Shown here: positions 21,101 through 28,376 of the stretch, in pieces
Layout of the letters: each line of letters starts with the position of its first letter
How positions within the stretch are numbered: position 1 is the first letter of the stretch
Position numbers and translations under genes: made by a program
Assembly (NCBI GenBank): GCA_001556125.1
Contig: LSIG01000046.1
Span: forward strand, 1-64,000
Direction of reading: 5' to 3'
Source of the DNA: Rhizobiales bacterium CCH10-E5
GTDB lineage: Bacteria; Pseudomonadota; Alphaproteobacteria; Rhizobiales; Beijerinckiaceae
Length of the DNA stretch: 64,000 nucleotides
Notes under the pieces: model-generated
Told to the model about the DNA's origin: nothing
Databases searched by the model: none
The model's input: the letters and a program-made list of their open reading frames with translations, nothing else

Positions 21101-22120
21101 ATGCCTGACACGATGCCTGTTTCGCGGCACGCTCTCTCACGCCGTCTTGCGATCACCGGGCTGCTCTCGATAGGGCTCTCGGCCTGCGCCCAGAGCGAGG
21201 CGACGGTCTCGCCCTTCGCGGAGCCGACCCGTGCCGACGCGTCGGCGCTGGGGAAGGAGCCGGAACTGCTGGTCGTCACGACGCGGCGCTCGCTCGGCGC
21301 GCGGCAGCCCTATTTCGGCAGCGATCGCGGCTCCCTGACCTTCGCCGAAGTGCGGCTGTCGCCGCCGGGCCGGGGCATCTCCGGCCAGATCTCCTCGGTC
21401 GTCAGCGGCGATTGGGCGGTGCTCGGCGTCGATGCCGCGGATTCATCCGATCCCGCCCGCGCATTCGCCCAGGCGGCAACGGGCCGCGACGTGCTGCTCT
21501 ATGTCCACGGTTTCAACGAGACCTTCGAGTCGGCCGCCCGCAGTGCAGGCCAGCTCTCGCATTCGCTCGAATTCCAGGGGCGCACCGCGATCTTCACCTG
21601 GCCTTCCGGCGGCAAGCTCTTCGACTACGCCTATGACCGCGAAAGCGCGCTCTGGTCGCGCGACGGCTTCGTGAGGGCGCTGCAGGCCCTTGTCTCCAAC
21701 CCCACCGTCGGGCGCATCCATATCGTCGCGCATTCCATGGGCAGCTTCCTGACCCTGGAGGGCCTGCGGGAGCTGCGCGATTCAGCCGAGGTCTATGCCC
21801 GGATCGGCTCGGTCGTGTTCGCCTCGCCCGACGTCGATATCGACGCCTTCGAGCAGACCGTTTCGCGCCTCGGCCCCCTGGCCCGCCGCATGACCGTGAT
21901 CATCGATCCGGGCGATCGGGCGCTCGCGGTCTCGGCCCGCATTGCCGGCGGCGTCGCCCGCGCCGGTGCCGCCGACCGCGCCCGGCTGGAAGCGCTCGGC
22001 GTCCGTGTCGCTGACACGTCCGGACGCGGCTGGAGCATGCTCCGGCATGACCTCTTCCTGTCCGACAGCGAGGTCACGCAGGTGGTCCGCCGCGCCATGG
22101 ACCGCGGCAAGGGCGCCTGA
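21101..22120 (+). CDS. Lipoprotein alpha/beta hydrolase, DUF900 family (second paralogue)
   Basis: A 339-residue protein with an N-terminal export signal ending in a lipobox-like LSAC. It has the same motif series as the preceding gene: VLLYVHGFNETF, FTWPSGG, YDRESALWSRD, IVAHSMGSFLTLE and ASPDVDIDAF. Tandem duplication with divergence is the simplest explanation. The DUF900 catalytic Ser is in AHSMG. Substrate unknown. The gap to the upstream gene is 109 bp and holds no obvious terminator. Confidence 0.85.
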   Translation: MPDTMPVSRHALSRRLAITGLLSIGLSACAQSEATVSPFAEPTRADASALGKEPELLVVTTRRSLGARQPYFGSDRGSLTFAEVRLSPPGRGISGQISSVVSGDWAVLGVDAADSSDPARAFAQAATGRDVLLYVHGFNETFESAARSAGQLSHSLEFQGRTAIFTWPSGGKLFDYAYDRESALWSRDGFVRALQALVSNPTVGRIHIVAHSMGSFLTLEGLRELRDSAEVYARIGSVVFASPDVDIDAFEQTVSRLGPLARRMTVIIDPGDRALAVSARIAGGVARAGAADRARLEALGVRVADTSGRGWSMLRHDLFLSDSEVTQVVRRAMDRGKGA

Positions 22121-22181
22121 GCCGAGGCCTTGCCCCGGCCGGGCCGACCGCTCAAAGTCGCCTCTGCGGAGGATCATTGCC

Positions 22182-23078
22182 ATGGCGACGGCCGGTCGGG
22201 GTTGGGTGGCAGCGCTGCTGCTGGGCTGGGGCCTGCAAGGCGCCGTGGCTCATGACCTGAGGCCCTTCCAGGAAGCCGGCCGCAGTCATGTCATCCACGA
22301 GGATGTCTCGCCCTCGGGCACCGAGCCGATCAATGTCGAGACCTATGTTCCCGCGGCCTGTACGGCCAAGCCCTGCCCGCTGTTGATCGCGATCCACGGC
22401 CTCGAACGCAATGCCGAGACTGCCCGCGACAACTGGATCGAGGTGGCCGAGCGCCATGGCCTGCTGATCGCGGCGCCGCATTTCGACAAGGAGCGGTTTC
22501 CGACGCGACTGTTCCAGCAGGGCGGTGTGCGGGACGAGGCGGATCCGGCGCGCTGGCTTTACGCGAGCATCGAGCGCTTCTTCGACCGTGCTCTCGCCAG
22601 CGGCCGCGTCGCGGGAACGGGCTATGTGCTGTTCGGGCACTCGGCCGGCGCGCAGTTCGTCCATCGCATGGCACTGCTGATGCCGGCGGCGCGCTTCACC
22701 ATCGCGATCAGCGCGAATGCCGGCTATTACACCCTGCCTCTGCGGGGCGAGGCGGGCGGCTTCGCCTATCCCTATTCCCTGGGCGGTACGCCTGCGACCG
22801 AGGTGTCCATATCAGCCGCCTTCGCGAAGCCGCTCCTGGTGATGCTCGGCGAGCGCGACGACGACCCCGCCCATCCGCAGCTCAACCACAGCCGTGGCGC
22901 CGAGGCGCAAGGGGCGAACCGGCTCGCGCGCGGGCGTCATTTCATGGCGGTGGCGGCCGCCGAGGCGGCGCGGCTGAAGACGCAGAGCCTCTGGCGCGAG
23001 ATCGTCGTGCCCGGCGTCGGTCATGATTCAAGGCGGATGGCCGCCGCCGCGGCCGAGGCCCTTTTCGCGGGACGCTAG
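22182..23078 (+). CDS. Exported alpha/beta hydrolase, PHB-depolymerase/feruloyl-esterase-like
   Basis: A 298-residue protein with a signal peptide (VAALLLGWGLQGAVAHD). It has the oxyanion strand PLLIAIHGLERNAE, the nucleophile elbow LFGHSAGAQFV and a late histidine in PGVGHDSRRM. The sequence type is that of extracellular esterases related to polyhydroxyalkanoate depolymerases. GGAGGA lies 9-10 nt before the ATG at 22182. It follows the two DUF900 hydrolases on the same strand. Confidence 0.8.
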   Translation: MATAGRGWVAALLLGWGLQGAVAHDLRPFQEAGRSHVIHEDVSPSGTEPINVETYVPAACTAKPCPLLIAIHGLERNAETARDNWIEVAERHGLLIAAPHFDKERFPTRLFQQGGVRDEADPARWLYASIERFFDRALASGRVAGTGYVLFGHSAGAQFVHRMALLMPAARFTIAISANAGYYTLPLRGEAGGFAYPYSLGGTPATEVSISAAFAKPLLVMLGERDDDPAHPQLNHSRGAEAQGANRLARGRHFMAVAAAEAARLKTQSLWREIVVPGVGHDSRRMAAAAAEALFAGR

Positions 23079-23082
23079 CGGC

Positions 23083-23541
23083 TCAAAGCGGTGGCAGGCC
23101 GATGCGCTTCTTCACCGTCGCCAGCGCGAAATTCGATTCGACCGACTGGATGCATTTCAGCCGTGTCATCTTCTGCTTGAGGAAGCGCTCATAGCCCTCG
23201 ATCCCGTCGGTCAGGACCCGCAGGAGGTAATCCTGCGAGCCGGTCATCAGATAGCATTCGGTGACCTCGTTCCAGCCCTCGACCGCCTTCTCGAACTCGG
23301 CGATGTGCTCCTGCGTCTGCTGCGAGAGCCGCACCGAGACGAAGACGCTGAAGGGCAGGCCATAGGCCTTGGGGTCGACGGTTGCCGAATAGCCCTGGAT
23401 CACGCCGCTTTCCTCGAGGCGCTTCAGGCGCCGCAGGCAGGGCGTGGGGGACAGGCCGACCTTCTCCGATAGATCCTGATTGGTGATGCGGCCGTCCTCC
23501 TGCAGGACGGCGAGCATACGGCGATCGACATTATCGAGCAT
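23083..23541 (-). CDS. Lrp/AsnC-family transcriptional regulator
   Basis: A 152-residue regulator with the N-terminal winged helix-turn-helix (DNVDRRMLAVLQEDGRITNQDLSEKVGLSPTPCLRRLKRLEESG) and the C-terminal RAM ligand-binding domain (TECYLMTGSQDYLLRV). It is divergent from the gamma-lyase/synthase gene at 23691, a common layout in which an Lrp protein senses an amino acid and controls the neighbouring catabolic gene. Confidence 0.93.
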   Translation of the reverse strand: MLDNVDRRMLAVLQEDGRITNQDLSEKVGLSPTPCLRRLKRLEESGVIQGYSATVDPKAYGLPFSVFVSVRLSQQTQEHIAEFEKAVEGWNEVTECYLMTGSQDYLLRVLTDGIEGYERFLKQKMTRLKCIQSVESNFALATVKKRIGLPPL

Positions 23542-23690
23542 AAGATGCTCCTGCTTGTCCCGATTATGGAAGAATCTCTCTGCTATGATGGCATAGTGGG
23601 GCGGAACCGTCCGAGCAATCGCCGCGTCTTGCGCTTATGTTACCGCCAGGGCGCATTCTGCGGCGCACCCCGTTGGACAGCGAGGCCATC
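23542..23690. promoter_or_regulatory. Divergent intergenic region between the Lrp-type gene and the PLP enzyme gene
   Basis: 149 bp, AT-richer than its surroundings around 23530-23600. TATGAT at 23584-23589 could be a -10 box for the plus-strand gene, but no well-spaced -35 is visible. Lrp binding here is inferred from the divergent arrangement only. Confidence 0.35.
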
Positions 23691-24974
23691 ATGAGCGACG
23701 ACAGCTATCACAAGGACCGGATCGCCAACCGCAAGCTGCATCCCGAAACGCTGATGATGGGCTTCGGCTACTCGCCGGCCATGTCGGAAGGGTCGCTCAA
23801 GCCACCGATCTTCCTGACCTCGACCTTCGTCTTCGAGAACGCCCAGCAGGGGAAGGATTTCTTCGACTTCACCTCCGGCCGCCGCCAGCCAAAGCCGGGC
23901 GAAAAGCCCGGACTGGTCTATTCGCGCTTCAACCACCCCAACATGGAGATCCTCGAGGATCGCCTGGCGATCTGGGACGAGGCTGAAAAATGCGCCGTCT
24001 TCGCGAGCGGCATGGCGGCCATCGCGACGACCTGCTTCGCCTTCCTGCGGCCGGGCGACACGATCATCCATTCCCGCCCCCTCTATGGCGGCACCGAGAC
24101 CCTGCTGAAGAACCAGATGGGCGCCTTTGGCGTCACCGCCTTCGGCTTCACCGACGGGCTCGACATCGCGCAGATGCGCGAGACGGCGAAGGGCGCCGCG
24201 GCCAAGGGGCGCGTCGGCATGATCCTGGTCGAGACGCCGGCGAACCCGACCAACGGACTGGTCGATCTCGCCGCCTGCAAGATGATCGCCGACGAACTCG
24301 AAGCCTTGCAGGGCCATCGCCCGCCGGTCGTCGTCGACAACACCATGCTCGGCCCGAAGTACCAGAAGCCGCTGAAGCAGGGCGCCGATCTCTCTCTGCT
24401 CTCGCTGACCAAATATGTCGGCGGCCATTCCGACCTCGTCGGCGGCTCGATCAGCGGTTCCGAGGCGCTGGTCCGGCAGGTCAAGGGCTGGCGCGGCTCG
24501 CTCGGCACGCAGCTCGACCCCAACTCCTGCTGGATGCTGATGCGCTCGCTGGAGACGCTCGACATCCGCATGAGCCGCGCCAACGAGAACGCGAGGCTGG
24601 TCGCGGACTATCTCTCCGCCCATCCGAAGGTCGCCAAGGTGCATTATCTCGGCGACCTCAAGGACGGCGACCCGCGCAAGGCTGTGTTCGACCGGCAGTG
24701 CACGGCGGCCGGCTCGACCTTCGCCTTCGACGTCGTCGGCGGCGAGAAGGAGGCCTTCGCGCTGCTCGACAATCTCCAGATCATGAAGCTCGCCGTCTCG
24801 CTCGGCGGCACCGAGACGCTGGTCTCGCACCCCGCCGCGATGACGCATTCGGGCGTTGCCCGCGAACTGCGCGAGGAGATCGGCCTCACCGACGCGCTGA
24901 TCCGTATCTCGGTGGGCATCGAGAATATCGAGGACCTGATCTCGGATCTGGCGCAGGCGCTGGAGGCGGTGTGA
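23691..24974 (+). CDS. Cys/Met-metabolism PLP-dependent enzyme (cystathionine gamma-synthase/methionine gamma-lyase family)
   Basis: A 427-residue cytoplasmic fold-type I PLP enzyme. The cofactor lysine is K241 in SLTKYVGGHSD. Other family signatures are YSRFNHPNMEILEDRLA, FASGMAAI, RPLYGGT, VETPANPTNGL and the C-terminal SLGGTETLVSHPA. It either makes or cleaves C-S bonds of sulfur amino acids; the divergent Lrp regulator favours a catabolic gamma-lyase role. The ATG at 23691 fits the family start. The stop codon is embedded in a perfect hairpin at 24963-24987. Confidence 0.88.
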   Translation: MSDDSYHKDRIANRKLHPETLMMGFGYSPAMSEGSLKPPIFLTSTFVFENAQQGKDFFDFTSGRRQPKPGEKPGLVYSRFNHPNMEILEDRLAIWDEAEKCAVFASGMAAIATTCFAFLRPGDTIIHSRPLYGGTETLLKNQMGAFGVTAFGFTDGLDIAQMRETAKGAAAKGRVGMILVETPANPTNGLVDLAACKMIADELEALQGHRPPVVVDNTMLGPKYQKPLKQGADLSLLSLTKYVGGHSDLVGGSISGSEALVRQVKGWRGSLGTQLDPNSCWMLMRSLETLDIRMSRANENARLVADYLSAHPKVAKVHYLGDLKDGDPRKAVFDRQCTAAGSTFAFDVVGGEKEAFALLDNLQIMKLAVSLGGTETLVSHPAAMTHSGVARELREEIGLTDALIRISVGIENIEDLISDLAQALEAV

Positions 24975-24987
24975 AACACACCGCCTC
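24963..24987 (+). terminator. Perfect hairpin spanning the stop codon
   Basis: GAGGCGGTGTG (24963-24973) and its exact complement CACACCGCCTC (24977-24987) enclose an AAA loop. The TGA stop at 24972-24974 is inside the stem-loop. The stem should stop transcription before the AT-rich island, although only a weak T-containing stretch follows. Confidence 0.55.
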
Positions 24988-25067
24988 TCAATTGATGGCA
25001 GACAATTCAGCCGGGTAGTCTCAGTTCAACATAATTACTGCCGCAGTTGTTTGTGATTATTTTCGAA

Positions 25068-25718
25068 TTAAAACAACTTTTCGCTGCCATTTTCTCGCAG
25101 CATTTCTTGCATTATACGATCAGGTCCATAAGATCCAAATGCGGGCCGGCGTCGACCACCAAACGAGGTCGGTTTCTTTATCGGCGCGCCAGTTACTTCA
25201 TGGAAAAAGAGCTGGCAAACTCGCATTCCTGGATATATTCCCAACGGGACTTCGCCGCAGTTGAATAATTCTAATGTGATGGTTCCAGAAAATCCTGGAT
25301 GTATGCCTGCGGCGGTTTCGATGATTAATCCCATTCGTCCAAGAGCTGACTTTCCAGAAATGTAAGCTGCAATGTCGTCCGGTAGTGTTAGCCATTCAAA
25401 AGTGCAGGCCAGCACAAATCGATTTGGATGCAACACAAATTTCTTACCAAGCGGAACGTAAGAAGTCCTGCCTTCCCGAGATGAAAAGGCACGCTCTTCT
25501 CGGCTCTCTGAAAAATCAATTATGTTAGTTTTAGTTTGCTGAAGAAGCGTAAACCAGCGGCCTAGCCGTAAGTCTATGGATGTCCGCCCTATTTGATTGG
25601 GGTCCCGATCGAACGGGTTTGGGACTATTACGATAGCGTCTTTGTCAGGCGACGCGGATTCACCGTTCGCGCTCAATCCAAGTTTCATCCGAATTCTAAC
25701 TTCGTCAGTGCTAAGCAT
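25068..25718 (-). CDS. dCTP deaminase/dUTPase-fold protein (Dcd-like)
   Basis: A 216-residue protein of the trimeric Dcd/dUTPase fold. Matching family segments are MLSTDEVRIRM at the start, TSIDLRLGRWF, the phosphate/active-site motif SGKSALGR (121-128), and GFSGTITLELFN with the probable catalytic E150. It resembles bifunctional Dcd-Dut enzymes, which take dCTP to dUMP. Deviations: K for R in the GRSS motif, and H140 where the family has D (TAAGIHPG instead of TAGxIDPG). The ATG at 25718 overlaps the upstream gene's stop by 8 nt. As the last gene of an AT-rich operon it is unlikely to be the housekeeping dcd; a role in nucleotide depletion is only inferred. Confidence 0.8.
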   Translation of the reverse strand: MLSTDEVRIRMKLGLSANGESASPDKDAIVIVPNPFDRDPNQIGRTSIDLRLGRWFTLLQQTKTNIIDFSESREERAFSSREGRTSYVPLGKKFVLHPNRFVLACTFEWLTLPDDIAAYISGKSALGRMGLIIETAAGIHPGFSGTITLELFNCGEVPLGIYPGMRVCQLFFHEVTGAPIKKPTSFGGRRRPAFGSYGPDRIMQEMLRENGSEKLF

Positions 25719-26955
25719 TGCAAAAGCTTTCAAATTCCAGATTTTCTGCGGATTTTATTATCAGGTCCGTTAAAAAAGCGATGATCTCAACGCCATGCTC
25801 TTTCGATTGGCTCGTGCGGTCCGGATCATTGTAGACACGCCACGCAGAATTTATAGTGTCGCCGAGAGGGGCTGCCTCTAATGTTGGCCTTCCCAGTTTA
25901 AAGCACGAGAGAATTTTGTCTTCTCTTGATTTGTTAATGTTGTCTGGAAGTCGACTGAGTATATAGTTCTGAGCTGCGTTGAATACGACGGTAGCCATAT
26001 CCTCTACCGCTATGTCTGCCATTTTAATGATGAAATCGGCAGCATCAACGCCAGAGAATTTTTCTGGAAGGAAGCGGTCGGCAAAATCCGACAATTGAAT
26101 ATCAATGCTTCTCGCAAATCCGGTAATGTACTCGATCCGTTTACGTGTGTTGGGGTATTCACCCGTTCGATGGCCGCTCACTGTTGGCGATATGAGATAA
26201 TCAAATGCAAAAATGTACGATTGGCCGAATAGTAATATTCCAATCGCGTCACAAAAAAGCTCCTCAATTTGTCTGAGGGCAAACGCCATACTCTTCCGGA
26301 CAATTGGTTGCGCAAACATATCATTGCGTATGTCGGAGCCCTTAAGGGTAAAAGTTAACTCAAATTGTGATCGATTATTTTCGTAAGCACGATATATGCA
26401 AGTCTCGATGTCATCTCTGTACTTTTGAGAGAAGCCATTAGCATGCCAGATATTGTGCCCCAACTCATGGCCTGCGGTAGGAAAAATCAGAGCGTTTTCT
26501 GACTCCGATGCGGGGAGGCCTATCAGAACGTAATTGGGGAGTTCATCTAGTCCGAATGGGTAAGTAAATGGGCTATAGCGCCAGTCTGATGATATTATTA
26601 GTCTGATATCGTCAGCTACAAGCCTGCGCGCTATCTGCCGAAAAGGAAAGTATAGCTCAAATAAATTTCGATTCTCTGTCGATCTGATGATGAAGCCTAG
26701 CAAGTCCGTCGTTCGTATTATAATATAATTTGCTTGCTTGAGGAGTGATTGTTTGACGCTTGTCGAGTAACGATCGTAATCGTCGAGGCGTCGCTTTATA
26801 GTTATTGCCTGAGTGCGAAGTTCATTGACAGCTGTTCTGCTGTCAATGTTTGGATGTTCTGAGCTGGCGATAATATCGGCTTGCGCTATTAAGCGATCAA
26901 GCTTAGCTCGAACGTTTATCGCCGCTTCAATAGGCTCGTATGGCAATTCCACCAT
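25711..26955 (-). CDS. HExxH zinc-metallopeptidase-like protein, family unknown
   Basis: A 414-residue protein with no overall family that I recognise. It carries HELGH (163-167) inside FPTAGHELGHNIW, and about 65 residues later EELFCDAIG (231-239) whose E232-xxx-D236 fits the third zinc ligand of gluzincins. Residues 1-120 are mostly helical and charged. There is no signal peptide or clear membrane segment, so it is probably cytoplasmic. It is the middle gene of the operon, overlapping the upstream gene by 29 nt and the dcd-like gene by 8 nt. A substrate cannot be named; cleavage of a partner or a phage protein is conceivable. Confidence 0.75.
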   Translation of the reverse strand: MVELPYEPIEAAINVRAKLDRLIAQADIIASSEHPNIDSRTAVNELRTQAITIKRRLDDYDRYSTSVKQSLLKQANYIIIRTTDLLGFIIRSTENRNLFELYFPFRQIARRLVADDIRLIISSDWRYSPFTYPFGLDELPNYVLIGLPASESENALIFPTAGHELGHNIWHANGFSQKYRDDIETCIYRAYENNRSQFELTFTLKGSDIRNDMFAQPIVRKSMAFALRQIEELFCDAIGILLFGQSYIFAFDYLISPTVSGHRTGEYPNTRKRIEYITGFARSIDIQLSDFADRFLPEKFSGVDAADFIIKMADIAVEDMATVVFNAAQNYILSRLPDNINKSREDKILSCFKLGRPTLEAAPLGDTINSAWRVYNDPDRTSQSKEHGVEIIAFLTDLIIKSAENLEFESFCNA

Positions 26956-27361
26956 TTTGATTTGAAGCCTTCAATAGATCGATTCGTTGTGACAATGCCT
27001 GATCGTGTATCGAAACGCAAAAATCCCGCAAGTTCGCCAAAAATGAATCGCCCTTTGAGGGGTCAGCTTCGACAAAGGCCGAGAGTGTCTCGCTGACGCG
27101 GTGTTTAAAGTCGCGAACTTTTTCGGGTTTCTCTTGTTGAGAGCCCAGCGCCGTTTCATATATCGGCAAAAGCGCCAGATCGAAACGTTCCGCAATCTCG
27201 CCGGAATCAACAGTTACAGTGCGTAATAGAGCTTCCATCAGAATTTTGACGCTATCCAGCTTTTGGCTGCGGCTCTGGATTACGTCTTCAACTTGAATGG
27301 CGGCATCTAACGCGAGTTCGCTTAACTCGGCGGTCGACATTCTACGGCTGATTTCCGTCAT
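26927..27361 (-). CDS. Unknown helical protein, first gene of the AT-rich operon
   Basis: A 144-residue protein, acidic and predicted mainly helical (STAELSELALDAAIQVEDVIQSR, FKHRVSETLSAFVE). I see no family motif, signal peptide or membrane segment. The ATG at 27361 has GGAGG nine bases upstream, which favours it over a start at 27412. Its 3' end overlaps the start of the HExxH gene by 29 nt, implying coupled translation. It may be an adaptor, sensor or inhibitor for the two downstream proteins (inference). Confidence 0.7.
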   Translation of the reverse strand: MTEISRRMSTAELSELALDAAIQVEDVIQSRSQKLDSVKILMEALLRTVTVDSGEIAERFDLALLPIYETALGSQQEKPEKVRDFKHRVSETLSAFVEADPSKGDSFLANLRDFCVSIHDQALSQRIDLLKASNQNGGIAIRAY

Positions 27362-27509
27362 CTTCCGTTTCCTCCGAGAGCCAAAAAATGCGGGTTCAGA
27401 ATCGCGCTGCAATCGTTAATTATTAATCTGCTGTTCGCATGGAATGCGGGCTCTAGCAAGGCGTTCGAAGGGGCGCCGCCGCTGCCTTTTGCAGGCATAA
27501 ACGGCGATT
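27362..27509. promoter_or_regulatory. Upstream region of the AT-rich operon
   Basis: 148 bp between the divergent ends. TTAATTATTAA at 27416-27426 is a symmetric AT-rich block 50-60 bp before the start at 27361 and is the best candidate for a promoter core or small operator on the minus strand. The purine-rich GGAGG Shine-Dalgarno follows. No convincing -35 box was found. Confidence 0.35.
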
Positions 27510-28247
27510 CTAAACCCCGATCCGCCCCCAGCCCGGCAGCTTCAGCGCAGGGCTGCGCAGATCGAGGCCGGCGACCAGCCCCAGCAGGTTGATCTCGATG
27601 CCCTCAACCCAGCCGATGGTGAAACCGGCGAGCCCGTAGAGCGAGGCCTGCACGCCGGTGCGGCTCGGCGTCAGCCCGGCGAAGAGGCCGTCCTCGCGGA
27701 AATCCTTGCCGATTGCGGTCGGCGGCAGAGCCCGCGCCAGTTCCGGCACCTCGGCCATGACATGCTGGACGAAGCTGTTGGAATTGGGCCCGGGCCAGGC
27801 CTGGTAGCTGCCGGGCGTGACATAGGCGTAGCTCTTCACCGCAGCTCGGATGCGCGGGATCAGCGCTTCCGCCGCCTCGCCGCGAACCTCCGCCACAGGT
27901 TCTGGCAGGTTGCCATACCAGCGCCCATCGGCCTCGCGGTGATTGACCCGCACCGGCGTCCCCCAGCCGACGACGTCGAAGCGTGTATAGGCGCTGGCGC
28001 CGGCTTCCTTCACCACCACCCAGGAATGATGCGCGAAGACGCCGCGCCAGCGGCCGACGCGGGCGGCGAAGACATGGACGGTGGCTTCGGGGACGGTCGA
28101 TGCGGCGGGCAGGAGCTTCGCGCTCGACCAGTCGGCCCGGCGCCAGTCATCGGCCGTTCCCTGCATGGACCACCAGGCCGCATGGGTGGCGAGCGGGACG
28201 ATGAAGAACAGCAGGAAAAGCAGGGGCAGGAGGCGGGCAGCGCGCAT
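27510..28247 (-). CDS. DUF3750 family protein
   Basis: A 245-residue protein with an N-terminal hydrophobic anchor (LLPLLFLLFFIVPLATHAAWW). The conserved body VHVFAARVGRWRGVFAHHSWVVVKE..FDVVGWG..RVNHREADGRWYG and the PGPNSNSFVQHV segment are typical of DUF3750. The HHSW and NSNSF segments suggest a papain/NlpC-like or lipid-transfer arrangement, but no activity is established. The ATG at 28247 begins directly at the hydrophobic segment. Confidence 0.8.
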   Translation of the reverse strand: MRAARLLPLLFLLFFIVPLATHAAWWSMQGTADDWRRADWSSAKLLPAASTVPEATVHVFAARVGRWRGVFAHHSWVVVKEAGASAYTRFDVVGWGTPVRVNHREADGRWYGNLPEPVAEVRGEAAEALIPRIRAAVKSYAYVTPGSYQAWPGPNSNSFVQHVMAEVPELARALPPTAIGKDFREDGLFAGLTPSRTGVQASLYGLAGFTIGWVEGIEINLLGLVAGLDLRSPALKLPGWGRIGV

Positions 28248-28376
28248 AGGCGCAATTTGTGGCAGGCCTGTTGCATCGCAAGATCGATCGACGCAGTGCG
28301 GGATCACAACGGCTTGAGACGTGGCGCCAAGCTGTTAGCTTCTGCGCCGCCCGTCCGGAGAGGAATCGAACGCATC

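Larger units (their letters stand above)
24990..27480. other. AT-rich genomic island with a three-gene minus-strand operon
   Basis: Base composition and codon use change sharply here: many TTA, ATA, AAT and AGA codons, against an almost uniform GC-rich third position on both sides. The island starts just after the hairpin behind the PLP enzyme gene and ends before the DUF3750 gene. No integrase, tRNA, transposase or flanking direct repeat was found. The three genes overlap each other and seem to form one transcription unit read right to left. Confidence 0.8.

Noticed and set aside
25047..25268. Plus-strand 73-codon frame over the 3' end of the Dcd-like gene
   Set aside because: It is antisense to a conserved enzyme region, lacks a Shine-Dalgarno sequence and has no recognisable features.
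25068..25718. Housekeeping dcd
   Set aside because: Foreign base composition, extra N- and C-terminal length, altered active-site residues and placement as third gene of an overlapping operon make this unlikely, although without the rest of the genome it cannot be excluded.
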